Origin: UKL13-2 sp036394575
Lineage (GTDB): Bacteria > Pseudomonadota > Gammaproteobacteria > Burkholderiales > Usitatibacteraceae
Assembly: GCA_036394575.1 (NCBI GenBank)
Contig: DASWEY010000066.1
Location: 1 to 64,000 of the forward strand
Direction of reading: 5' to 3'
Length of the DNA stretch: 64,000 nucleotides
In this document: in pieces, positions 17,664-25,051 of the stretch
Numbering within the stretch: position 1 is the first letter of the stretch
Layout: every line of letters begins with the position of its first letter
Notes under the pieces: generated by a model
The model's input: the letters and a program-made list of their open reading frames with translations, nothing else
Database searches by the model: none
Told to the model about the DNA's origin: nothing
Position numbers and translations under genes: made by a program

Positions 17664-18017
17664 TTATTCGCGACATTTAAAAATAAGCCATGCTTTTCCA
17701 TTTTCGCCTCTACCCCCACTGATAATGCGAATCCCATTTTGACAATATGGGGGCATTAGCCGTTTCAATAAGAAATACTGACCAACCCGTTCATTATCCG
17801 TAAACGTGCCGAGTTCATCGTAGTCAAAATCGAATATGTACTGTCCCGACTTGCTTGCCTTTTCGAATTCGCCATTAAAATAAGTGTGATTGTCCGAGCC
17901 AATAGGCTTTACGGCACTTCCGGGAATGCCATATGGTTTTTGCGCTCCGCCCCCAGCACATCCACTTAGCAATAAAAGCCCAAGTAGCGGGATGATCCGC
18001 CAATACGCACAGCACAT
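17664..18017 (-). CDS. Small predicted lipoprotein
   Basis: A 117-residue protein with a lipoprotein signal peptide: WRIIPLLGLLLLSGC, lipobox LLSGC with the modified Cys20, then GGGAQ, so it is likely an envelope lipoprotein. The mature part is polar (SDNHTYFNGEFEKASKSGQY, FDFDYDELGTFTDNERVGQYF) and has Cys92 and Cys115, which could form a disulfide. No family is recognised. The start codon at 18017 directly abuts a palindromic repeat (18022-18058), and no ribosome site is evident, so either translation starts on repeat-derived sequence or the original 5' end was lost. The upstream frame runs on into the truncated VOC gene. Confidence 0.6.
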   Translation of the reverse strand: MCCAYWRIIPLLGLLLLSGCAGGGAQKPYGIPGSAVKPIGSDNHTYFNGEFEKASKSGQYIFDFDYDELGTFTDNERVGQYFLLKRLMPPYCQNGIRIISGGRGENGKAWLIFKCRE

Positions 18018-18021
18018 GGTC

Positions 18022-18058
18022 AGGTCTTGCAATGTCGCATTGCGATAACGCAAGACCT
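18022..18058. repeat. Palindromic REP-like repeat interrupting the VOC gene
   Basis: AGGTCTTGC (18022-18030) and GCAAGACCT (18050-18058) form the outer stem; GCAATG/CATTGC inside gives an alternative inner pairing. It matches the arms at 17304-17354. It lies where the VOC reading frame loses similarity and just before the lipoprotein ATG. Confidence 0.7.
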
Positions 18059-18092
18059 GCCCCTGATGCTTTCGCTTGACCCCGATGCTTTC

Positions 18093-18248
18093 GCTGTGCA
18101 TCACGGGCGCTTTCGGTTCCGTGTTCGGTTTGCCGGATGCATCGGGATACGCCATGACGTCGAGCTTACCGCCGAAACATTCGCGGTAGAAGGCCATCGC
18201 GGTTCTGCAGTTGCCGTTGAAGTGCAGGTACGTCGTTATGCTTTTCAT
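18093..18248 (-). pseudogene. Truncated PhnB-like VOC family gene, 5' part only
   Basis: The first 52 codons encode ITTYLHFNGNCRTAMAFYRE, then CFGGKLDVMAYPD and EPKAPVMHS, the start of a PhnB-like vicinal-oxygen-chelate protein that is normally about 140-160 residues. After this point the frame reads through repeat DNA and into the lipoprotein. The ATG lies 10 bp after the stop of the SRPBCC gene, so the original operon was arsR-SRPBCC-phnB-like, a common trio. The later two thirds of the gene are gone. Confidence 0.75.
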
Positions 18249-18258
18249 TGCGCGTTTT

Positions 18259-18741
18259 TCATTGGACGCTCCGTTCAGCAAGCAGTACGTCGAGCTGAGG
18301 CATTGCTGCGCGCATCCCTTCCGCCATGCCTGTTGCATGCTCCATGGCTTTAATGCTGAAAAACCGCATGGCGATCGTTACGCGCGATCCGGTCGGCGTG
18401 GTCTCGAAGACAAACTTTCCCGATGATGGCCCGTTCTCGTCTTCGGGATTATCGCCGTCTTCCGCCACGAAAGAGCTGATGGGATTCACCGCAGCGAACT
18501 TCCAGGAGCCGCTCCACTTTTCTCCGTTCGGCCCGGTCAGGAAGTATTCGGCGCGGCCGCCAACCCAAAAGTCATGACGCGTAAAGGTAGAAGGTGATGT
18601 AGGCGGTCCCCAAAAGCGCTCGAGTTGGCGCGGGTCGGCAAAGGCGTCCCAAAGGCGCTGTTGCGGAACGGGATAGTCGCCCACGACGGTGAGGCTGAGC
18701 GTTGCGGCGTCTTTGGTGATTGAGGTCAGCGGCATGATCAT
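18259..18741 (-). CDS. SRPBCC/AHSA1 domain protein
   Basis: A 160-residue cytosolic protein with the START-like helix-grip fold of the activator-of-Hsp90-homologue family. The opening LSLTVVGDYPVPQQRLWDAF, then ADPRQLERFWGPP, and the core NGEKWSGSWKFAAVNPISSFVAED and GSRVTIAMRFFSIKAMEHATGMAEGM, are typical. The fold binds hydrophobic ligands, but the ligand is unknown. Its ATG overlaps the stop of the upstream ArsR gene in an ATGA, so the two are translationally coupled. This pairing is common, and the ArsR protein probably regulates it. Confidence 0.88.
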   Translation of the reverse strand: MIMPLTSITKDAATLSLTVVGDYPVPQQRLWDAFADPRQLERFWGPPTSPSTFTRHDFWVGGRAEYFLTGPNGEKWSGSWKFAAVNPISSFVAEDGDNPEDENGPSSGKFVFETTPTGSRVTIAMRFFSIKAMEHATGMAEGMRAAMPQLDVLLAERSVQ

Positions 18742-19079
18742 TTTCCTTTCGGTAGAAGAACATCGTCGAGCTGCGCCATGCGCTGGCGCCAAATGGTTTC
18801 GAAGTGGTCGAGGAGCTCGCCCGCGCGCTTAAGCCGCGCGCGGTTGGCGGCAACCAGTTGCTCGCGGCCGTTTGCGCGCTTCTCGATGAGCCCCGCGCGC
18901 TCGAGCACGGCAACGTGCTTTTGCACGGCGGCAAAGCTCATCTCGTAGCGCGCAGCAAGTGCGGATACCGACGGCGTTTCCGTCAGCGACCGCGCCAGGA
19001 TGTCGCGCCGCGTGCCATCGGCCAAAGCACGGAAAAGCTGGTTGAGCGACTCTTCGCTCTCGCGTTTAAATACAACCAT
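18738..19079 (-). CDS. ArsR-family repressor (SRPBCC-associated)
   Basis: A 113-residue winged-helix regulator. The N-terminus SLNQLFRALADGTRRDILAR and the recognition helix region SVSALAARYEMSFAAVQKHVAVLERAGLIEKRANGREQ are typical of metal-independent ArsR proteins of the SdpR kind, with no metal-binding Cys motif. The ATG at 19079 sits inside an 18-bp perfect palindrome (19071-19088), a likely operator for autorepression. The frame is open further upstream, but that stretch is unlike the family. It is the first gene of the arsR-SRPBCC-(broken VOC) operon. Confidence 0.88.
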   Translation of the reverse strand: MVVFKRESEESLNQLFRALADGTRRDILARSLTETPSVSALAARYEMSFAAVQKHVAVLERAGLIEKRANGREQLVAANRARLKRAGELLDHFETIWRQRMAQLDDVLLPKGK

Positions 19080-19088
19080 ATGGTTGTA
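19071..19088. promoter_or_regulatory. 18-bp palindrome over the arsR start codon, likely ArsR operator
   Basis: TACAACCATATGGTTGTA is a perfect palindrome whose centre includes the arsR ATG. Upstream on the minus strand TTGCAA and TATCGT, 17 bp apart, could be the promoter, which would put the transcript start next to the ATG and the operator right over it. Confidence 0.65.
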
Positions 19089-19177
19089 CGATAACAGGGC
19101 GCAAACGATTTTGCAAATCGTCACCACGGGAATCGTGTTTCAGCGCGACCGGGCGATTGCCAGCGCACGAGAAAAAA

Positions 19178-19255
19178 ATGAAACTCGGCCACTGACGCGG
19201 CATTTGGATCATTTTTGGCTGGAAGAGCGCGCCAGTGCTAGAGTTTTGCTTTTGG
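19178..19255. repeat. Fold-back repeat, copy 3
   Basis: The left arm is ATGAAACTCGGCCACTGACG, the centre GATCATTTTTGGCTGGAAGA and the right arm GCGCGCCAGTGCTAGAGTTT. The arms pair with several mismatches. Confidence 0.7.
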
Positions 19256-19270
19256 GAGCTTCTAAAAACC

Positions 19271-19357
19271 TCGTCGTCCCAGCGAAGGCTGGGACCCAGT
19301 CCATCCAAGTATTTGATTCAACGAAGGACTGGATTCCAGCCTTCGCTGGAATGAGGA
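19271..19357. repeat. Imperfect inverted repeat with AGCGAAGGCTGG arms
   Basis: TCCCAGCGAAGGCTGGGACC with CAGTCC on the left is mirrored by GGACTGGATTCCAGCCTTCG with CTGGA on the right, around an AT-rich loop of about 24 bp. Only one copy was seen here; the form is that of a small intergenic repeat element. Confidence 0.6.
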
Positions 19358-19488
19358 TTATTTGAAGTTTCGAGAAGTGCCCTTTTTAAAACCGGCAACC
19401 AACCTATTCACTTGGCCTGTTAACTATTAACTATTCGCAGAAAATGCGAACCTGGCTTCCAGGATCGATCATTGATTCAAAAATTTAT

Positions 19489-19914
19489 ATGAACGTACAA
19501 GCGCAAATCAAAAAATATATCGATAGCCAAGCTGAACCAAAATCCAGTGACATGCAGGCGTTGCATCGCCGTATTCTGCAATTGATGCCGGCATGCAAAT
19601 TATGGTTTCTGGATGGCAAGAACAGTGAAAACAAAACTGTTTCCAATCCAAATGTCGGATATGGATTTCAAACAATTCAATATGCTGATGGAAAAACTCG
19701 CGAGTTTTATCAAATTGGGTTGAGTGCAAACACAACAGGAATCTCGGTTTATATCCTTGGTATTAAAGACAAGACCTACCTGGCCCAGACATATGGAAAA
19801 AAACTCGGCAAGGCGAGTGTGAGCGGATATTGCATCAAGTTCAAAACGCTGAAAGACATAAACGTTGACGTGCTTGAAGCAGCAATACGTTATGGGGTTC
19901 AGGATCAGGGCTAG
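19489..19914 (+). CDS. DUF1801 family protein
   Basis: A 141-residue cytosolic protein of the DUF1801 (YdhG-like) fold. The opening NVQAQIKKYIDSQAEPKSSD and the HRRILQLMPACKLWFLDGKN segment are typical, followed by the core strands NPNVGYGFQTIQYADG, FYQIGLSANTTGISVYILG and KASVSGYCIKFKTLKDINVDVLEAAI. Function is unknown; some relatives resemble frataxin-like iron-binding folds. The gene is more AT-rich than its neighbours and is flanked by repeat motifs on both sides (19441 and 19957), which suggests acquisition. ATG 19489 is preferred over 19444 because the family start lies there and the 19444 codon falls inside the short repeat motif. Confidence 0.8.
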   Translation: MNVQAQIKKYIDSQAEPKSSDMQALHRRILQLMPACKLWFLDGKNSENKTVSNPNVGYGFQTIQYADGKTREFYQIGLSANTTGISVYILGIKDKTYLAQTYGKKLGKASVSGYCIKFKTLKDINVDVLEAAIRYGVQDQG

Positions 19915-20093
19915 GTAAGCTGTGCCGCGATGCTATTTATTTAGCTACAGGTAAATGGTGTCTGCCCCATTTATTCGTTTCTGCAGGGGATAACTGCGAT
20001 TGTTATTTTTTGCCCACAGGCCGTTCAAGCCTGTAGTAGGATTTCTCCGTCGTGCCGTCACTATTCCAACAACTATTACGAGGAGATGACATC

Positions 20094-22535
20094 ATGAAAC
20101 TGCGTCCAATCGCAAATGCAATACTGCTGGCTTTCCCTTTTGGTTTAACGATCGGCGCGGCGAATGTTGCCAGCGCCCAGGATGCGCAGCCGCCGACCAA
20201 GCCGGCGACGGAGCAACCCGCCAAGCCGGCCGCCGCTCAGCCGCCTGCCAAGACCGGTCCCCTGGCAATCGAAGGCATCGTCGTCACCGCGACGAAACGG
20301 GAGAGTTCTCTGCGCGATGTGCCGTTCTCGATCAACGCGCAAACCGAAGAGGACATCCGCCGGTCCGGCGCGGTGACGCTGGAAGACCTGTCGCGTAATG
20401 TCGCCGGTCTCGCCATCCAGAATCTCGGACCGGGGCAGAGCCAGGTCTCGATCCGCGGCGTGTCCTCCGGGCAGATCGTGCGCGATCAGCCGGGCGTCAA
20501 GGAACAGGTGGGCGTCTACCTCGATGAAACGGCGATTTCGATGTCGCTGTTCACGCCCGATCTCGATCTGTTCGACCTGAATCGCGTCGAGACACTGCGC
20601 GGCCCGCAAGGCACGCTGTTCGGCGCCGGCAATATCGGCGGCACGATCCGCTACATCACCAACCAGGCAAAGATCGGCGTCAGCGAAGGCACTGTCGAAC
20701 TCAACGCGAACAAGATTTCCGACGGCGGCACCGGTGGCGGTGTGAAGGCGGCCGTTAATGTGCCCCTGAGCGATGCGGCGGCCATGCGCGTGGTCGGTTA
20801 CTACACCAAATTCGGCGGTTGGGTCGACGCGCTGGGCCCCGGCGGTGGCAAGGACGTCAATAGCGGCGAACGCACCGGCGGCCGCTTGTCCTTCACCTAC
20901 AAGCCCAGCCGTGACGTGGAGATCACGCCGCGCTTCGTTTCCCAGAAAGTGACTGCCGACGGCTTCAACCGCCAGGAGAAGTACAACCTGTACGCCAACC
21001 CGTTCACCACCACGGTTCCGCCGGTGACGTTCCAGGACCGCCAGCAATACCTGCTGCAACGCGAGAAATTCGAAGACACGACAAACATCGCCGATGCGAC
21101 GGTCAAGATCGGCTTCGGCAGTTTTGACCTGACCTCGGTGACCACGCATACGGACCGCAGCATCCTGGTCAGCCGCGATGCCAGCGCGCTGACCGGTTCG
21201 GTGTCGGTCGATCTCGGCTTTCCGAGTGCGGCCGTGCTGCTGCCCTCGCGGCTCAACGACACCACCGACTTGAAGAGCTTCACGCAGGAACTGCGTTTGA
21301 GCTCCAAGGGCAAGGGGCCGTTTCAATGGCTGGCCGGCGCCTTCTTCTCCAACACCGACCGCAAGTACGCCCAGCGCTTGCCCACCCCCGGCTACGATGC
21401 CGCGACCGACGCGACCCTAGGCGCCGGCACCTCAGCAAGCGTGGCCAATGGCTTTCCGGCGAATTCGCCATACAATGCCGACATTCCCTACAACCTGAAG
21501 CAGACGGCGGTCTTCGGCGAAACGAGCTATGAGCTGACCAAGGAGTTGACGGGAACGGTAGGCGGGCGCTACTACGATTACAAGGAAGAGCGCACCTTCA
21601 AGTCGGGCGGCCTGTTCTCCGATGGCAACAACAACTTCGATAAGACGAAATCGAACGGCTTCAACCCTCGCGTGCTGTTTGCGTACAAGTTCTCGGACAG
21701 CACGACCTTCAATGCCCAGGCATCGAAGGGATTCCGTCTCGGCGGCGTCAACGATCCGCTGAACATTCCCCTGTGCACGGCGCAGGACCGCGCCATCTTC
21801 GGCGGCTATCAGCGCTACAGCGACGAATCGCTGTGGAACTACGAGGTCGGCGTCAAGATGCAGCGGCCCGGACTGAGCTTCAATGCGGCGGCGTTCTACA
21901 CCAAGATGACGGACCTGCAAGTCACGTTGGATGCCGGCTCCTGTTCGTCGCGCGTGGTGTTCAATGTGCCCAAGGCACACTCGTCCGGCATCGAACTGGA
22001 GGTAACGGGGAGACCGACTGACAGCATCGAGTTATCGCTTTCCGGCACGGCAGTGAGTGCGGAGTTCGATAGCACGGTCAGGGACGGCTCTGGTGCGGTG
22101 CTCGGCGGCATTCGCGAGGGCAACCGCCTGCCCTCCGTGCCGAAGGTTGCGTTCACCGCCAGCTTCACCTACAACTTCAGCCTGGCCGGACGCGAATCCT
22201 ATGTCACGACCTCGCTGCAACACGTGGGTAGCCGCTTCACCCAGCCCTCCGACCAGGAAAACAACCCGCGCACCTTCGTCCACGGCCTGCCCTTCCAGGG
22301 CGCCCCGGCGAATGCGGCGACAACCGTCGACCTGGAATTGCCCAAGTACAACCTGCTCAACCTCAGTGCGGGGATGGACTTCGAGCGCGGACTCTCGGCG
22401 ATCATCTACATCAACAACGTCACCGACGAGAAGGCCCTGCTCTCATTCGACCGGGAGCGGGGTGGTCGCGCAAGGCTCGGATTCGCGACCAACCAGCCGC
22501 GCACCATCGGCGTGACGATTCGCAAGACGTTCTAG
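20094..22535 (+). CDS. TonB-dependent outer-membrane receptor
   Basis: An 813-residue receptor for active uptake across the outer membrane. The signal peptide (about 1-28, ending ASA|QD) leads into a Pro/Ala/Lys-rich spacer, then the TonB-box-like IEGIVVTATKRE (near residue 60) and the plug domain with SINAQTEEDIRRSGAVTLEDL, SQVSIRGVSSGQ and VETLRGPQGTLFGAGNIGGTIRY. The barrel fills the rest, ending in TNQPRTIGVTIRKTF. The plug style with LRDVPFSI is of the large family associated with complex organic substrates rather than classic siderophore receptors. An AGGAG site precedes the ATG, and a strong terminator follows. Two exported proteins encoded downstream may work on the same substrate. 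Confidence 0.92.
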   Translation: MKLRPIANAILLAFPFGLTIGAANVASAQDAQPPTKPATEQPAKPAAAQPPAKTGPLAIEGIVVTATKRESSLRDVPFSINAQTEEDIRRSGAVTLEDLSRNVAGLAIQNLGPGQSQVSIRGVSSGQIVRDQPGVKEQVGVYLDETAISMSLFTPDLDLFDLNRVETLRGPQGTLFGAGNIGGTIRYITNQAKIGVSEGTVELNANKISDGGTGGGVKAAVNVPLSDAAAMRVVGYYTKFGGWVDALGPGGGKDVNSGERTGGRLSFTYKPSRDVEITPRFVSQKVTADGFNRQEKYNLYANPFTTTVPPVTFQDRQQYLLQREKFEDTTNIADATVKIGFGSFDLTSVTTHTDRSILVSRDASALTGSVSVDLGFPSAAVLLPSRLNDTTDLKSFTQELRLSSKGKGPFQWLAGAFFSNTDRKYAQRLPTPGYDAATDATLGAGTSASVANGFPANSPYNADIPYNLKQTAVFGETSYELTKELTGTVGGRYYDYKEERTFKSGGLFSDGNNNFDKTKSNGFNPRVLFAYKFSDSTTFNAQASKGFRLGGVNDPLNIPLCTAQDRAIFGGYQRYSDESLWNYEVGVKMQRPGLSFNAAAFYTKMTDLQVTLDAGSCSSRVVFNVPKAHSSGIELEVTGRPTDSIELSLSGTAVSAEFDSTVRDGSGAVLGGIREGNRLPSVPKVAFTASFTYNFSLAGRESYVTTSLQHVGSRFTQPSDQENNPRTFVHGLPFQGAPANAATTVDLELPKYNLLNLSAGMDFERGLSAIIYINNVTDEKALLSFDRERGGRARLGFATNQPRTIGVTIRKTF

Positions 22536-22553
22536 ACGGTTAGCACGCAAGTA

Positions 22554-22591
22554 CGCCGCGGGGCATGGTCATGGCCCGCGGCGCTTTTTTT
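22554..22591 (+). terminator. Rho-independent terminator after the TonB receptor
   Basis: CGCCGCGGG (22554-22562) pairs with CCCGCGGCG (22575-22583), with GCAT/ATGG extending inside, and is followed by seven T. Confidence 0.85.
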
Positions 22592-22664
22592 GTGCGCTCG
22601 GTGCCGGCTCATACGATACGCAGAAATAGTGAAACGGGCGAAGCTCACCTCAAGGAGAATTCAC

Positions 22665-23159
22665 ATGAACACACTCAACGTCACGCGCACGTTCATCGGC
22701 GCCTTGGCCTCGATCGCCATCGTCGCTACGGCTGCGGCGCAAACCACACCCGCTAACGAGAAAAAGCCGATGGACCTCGGAAATTTTTCCGTCAGCCTCA
22801 ACGTCAAGGACATCAAGGCCTCCATGGCCTTCTACGAGAAGCTCGACTTCAAGGTGGTCGCCGGCAAGGTCGAACAGAAATGGATCGTCCTGCAGAACGG
22901 GAACGCGAGGATCGGGCTATTCCAGGGGATGTTCGACAAGAACATCATGACGTTCAACCCGGGGTGGACGAAAGATAAGGAGACGATGAAAGAATTCCAG
23001 GATGTGCGCGAAATACAGCGCACCTTGAAGGCGCGCGGGATCACCACGATCGCGCCCGAAGCGGACGAGAAGACCGAGGGGCCCGCGTACTTCAAGGTCA
23101 CCGACCCCGACGGCAACGCGCTTCTGTTCGACCAACACGTTCCCAGCCCGAAGCATTAA
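22665..23159 (+). CDS. Exported VOC (glyoxalase-fold) protein
   Basis: A 164-residue protein of the vicinal-oxygen-chelate superfamily with, unusually, a signal peptide (residues 1-25, ASIAIVATAAAQ). The mature part holds NFSVSLNVKDIKASMAFYEKLDFKVVAGK, KWIVLQNGNARIGLFQG and the C-terminal VTDPDGNALLFDQH, the usual betaalphabetabetabeta pattern; the last His is a candidate metal ligand. Most VOC proteins are cytosolic, so the export signal is noteworthy. AAGGAG precedes the ATG. It lies between the TonB receptor and an exported hydrolase; the reaction is unknown. Confidence 0.8.
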   Translation: MNTLNVTRTFIGALASIAIVATAAAQTTPANEKKPMDLGNFSVSLNVKDIKASMAFYEKLDFKVVAGKVEQKWIVLQNGNARIGLFQGMFDKNIMTFNPGWTKDKETMKEFQDVREIQRTLKARGITTIAPEADEKTEGPAYFKVTDPDGNALLFDQHVPSPKH

Positions 23160-23192
23160 CGATCTATCCGATTACTGGGGCTGCGGCGCTGC

Positions 23193-23250
23193 AAGAAATG
23201 CGAGCCTGGCCTCTTTGATTCTGGGCCCCTTTGACTCTGCCTTTGATTCT
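23193..23250. repeat. Short REP-like motif copy (AAATGCGAGCCTGGC)
   Basis: AAGAAATGCGAGCCTGGCCT and the following CCCTTTGAC-type blocks match the motif at 24345-24384 and 27501-27532. Confidence 0.45.
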
Positions 23251-23359
23251 GGAGTAGCACCACAATGCTACTCAGCTAGACCTGAACCCGATGCCTTTTC
23301 ACGCTCTTGTTGCTAATATGCAATCGTGTTGCCTTCTGCCACCCCCTAGGAGACGCGCC

Positions 23360-24259
23360 ATGAATCGAATTGCCAAAATCTGTTGGATGCTGATACTGCT
23401 GCTCCCCGCCCCGGTATTTGCGCAGGTCAAAATCGAGAGCAAGTTCGCGGACGTGGATGGTCTTCGCATGCACTATCTGGTCGCAGGCAAAGGCGATCCC
23501 GTCATCCTGTTGCATGGCTATGCGCAGAACAGCCACATGTGGCGGCCGGCGATGCTGGAGTTGGCCAAGACGCGCATGGTCGTCGCGCCTGATCTGCGGG
23601 GATTCGGCGACACGGCCAAGGCCGAGACGGGCTACGACAAGAAGAGCATGGCGCAGGACGTGCATGCGCTGGCCCAGAAGCTGGGGATCCGAAAGGCGGG
23701 TGTCGCGGGCCACGATATTGGCCTGATGGTGGCATACGCGTATGCCGCGCAGTACCCAGCGGAGGTCGAGCGGATTGCATTGCTCGATGCGTTCATTCCC
23801 GGAGTCGGCGATACCACGGGGCTGTTCCTGCTGAAGGATCTCTGGCACTTTCATTTCTACGGCCCCACGCCGCTCGCGCTCGTAACCGGCAGGGAACGCA
23901 TCTATTTTGAGCATTTTTGGAACGACTTCGCCGCCGACGGAAGCAAGTCGGTCTCGGAGGCTGACAGGCAGTTCTATGCAAAGAAGTACGCGTTGCCGGG
24001 AGCGATGAAGGCAGGCATGGAAGTATTTCGCAACTTCGAGCAGGACGCCAAGGACAACGCCGTTTTTTCGAAGGTCAAGCTTGCCATGCCGATGATCGTG
24101 CTGGGCGGAGAGAAGTCGGGGGGAGAGTTCCTGATTTCGCAAGGCAAGATGGTGGCCACGAACGTCGAGGGCGTGCTGGTGAAAGGTTCGGGGCACTGGT
24201 TGGTGGATGAAGCGCCCGGGCAGGTCATTCCGCTGCTTGTTCGCTTCTTCAACCCGTAA
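23360..24259 (+). CDS. Exported alpha/beta hydrolase, epoxide-hydrolase-like
   Basis: A 299-residue hydrolase with a signal peptide (RIAKICWMLILLLPAPVFAQ). The fold markers are ILLHGYAQNSHMW (oxyanion HG), APDLRGFGDTAK and the nucleophile elbow GHDIGLMVAYAY. The nucleophile is Asp rather than Ser, as in epoxide hydrolases and haloacetate dehalogenases. The final His is in GSGHWLVDEAPGQV. Tyr residues in the cap (FYGPTPLALV and RQFYAKKYALPG) could act as the acid in epoxide opening. The ATG at 23360 has TAGGAGA before it. Secretion of such an enzyme next to a TonB receptor suggests processing of an imported organic compound in the periplasm. Confidence 0.85.
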   Translation: MNRIAKICWMLILLLPAPVFAQVKIESKFADVDGLRMHYLVAGKGDPVILLHGYAQNSHMWRPAMLELAKTRMVVAPDLRGFGDTAKAETGYDKKSMAQDVHALAQKLGIRKAGVAGHDIGLMVAYAYAAQYPAEVERIALLDAFIPGVGDTTGLFLLKDLWHFHFYGPTPLALVTGRERIYFEHFWNDFAADGSKSVSEADRQFYAKKYALPGAMKAGMEVFRNFEQDAKDNAVFSKVKLAMPMIVLGGEKSGGEFLISQGKMVATNVEGVLVKGSGHWLVDEAPGQVIPLLVRFFNP

Positions 24260-24344
24260 TGAATTTTTGAGATATCAAGTAGATCCGGGTTGAGCCGCGT
24301 ACGCCCCGAGTCTCGCTCAACAATCGCTTAACCGCGTGACATGA

Positions 24345-24384
24345 GTGTCTGCCCCTATTTAAGAAATGCGAACCTGGCCCCTTT
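24345..24384. repeat. Short REP-like motif copy (GTGTCTGCCCC ... CGAACCTGGCCCC)
   Basis: GTGTCTGCCCCTATTT runs into AAGAAATGCGAACCTGGCCC. Pieces of this string recur at 16500, 19441, 19957, 23193, 26281 and 27501. Confidence 0.5.
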
Positions 24385-24464
24385 TGCCCGCGAGAGTTGG
24401 GCTGGCCAAGTCCGATGTTTTCAGTCCGCGAAAATTCGAGCACGGCTACGTTTACGCTAACGCC

Positions 24465-24887
24465 CTAGTCGGTCGTTTTGGCCGAAAGCAAGGAGTTTGA
24501 ACGCGGCTCATCGCCATTCGTACGAACCCAAGAACTAACCGTCTTGCCGAATTTCGCGATCATCACCATGTTGAAAAAGTGCATCAGTCCAAGAACGAGC
24601 ACTGAAAATCCGACCTTCGCACCCACATTGGGGACCAGGTCGACATTGCTCACGTTCCACCCATCCAAGCGTGCGCAGATAAAACCGATGTTGACCAAAT
24701 AGAACCCGATCACCAATAAGTGATTCGTTGATTTTGCGAGCTCCTGATCTTGACCAAAGCACTTGATGAGGAACATTTCGCCATTCTTCGACAGTACGCG
24801 TGCGACCCAAATGGTCATGGCGATGGAAAGGATCAAATACGACGCATATGAAGTGTTAGCCACGATCAGGCTTCCGTGTTCCCACAT
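24465..24887 (-). CDS. Small membrane protein of unknown function
   Basis: A 140-residue protein with three hydrophobic helices: YASYLILSIAMTIWVARVL, LLVIGFYLVNIGFICARL and KVGFSVLVLGLMHFFNMVMI. The C-terminal tail is polar and basic (SSWVRTNGDEPRSNS). The ATG at 24887 has AAGGAGTTT upstream, and the frame before it is unlike a protein. No family is recognised with confidence. It is followed on the same strand, at higher coordinates, by a membrane-bound AraC regulator gene whose stop is 164 bp away; the two may form a pair, but this is only positional. Confidence 0.65.
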   Translation of the reverse strand: MWEHGSLIVANTSYASYLILSIAMTIWVARVLSKNGEMFLIKCFGQDQELAKSTNHLLVIGFYLVNIGFICARLDGWNVSNVDLVPNVGAKVGFSVLVLGLMHFFNMVMIAKFGKTVSSWVRTNGDEPRSNSLLSAKTTD

Positions 24888-25051
24888 GATGAAACTCCTT
24901 TTGGTAAGTGCAGCCAATTGCTGCCACCTCCAATCTATTGGCCGGTGTAGCCAGGAGCTTCCGCTTTGATCGTTCAGGAAATGATATTTTTCGCTCTAAA
25001 AATAAAATCTCAAATTCAAATACTTACGAGTTTCCAGAAAGATCATTTCGG

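Larger units (their letters stand above)
19089..19488. other. Intergenic region with two repeats, 400 bp
   Basis: The divergent region between arsR and the DUF1801 gene contains fold-back repeat copy 3 (19178-19255), a separate inverted repeat (19271-19357) and the short motif AAAATGCGAACCTGGC (19441-19456). Confidence 0.5.
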
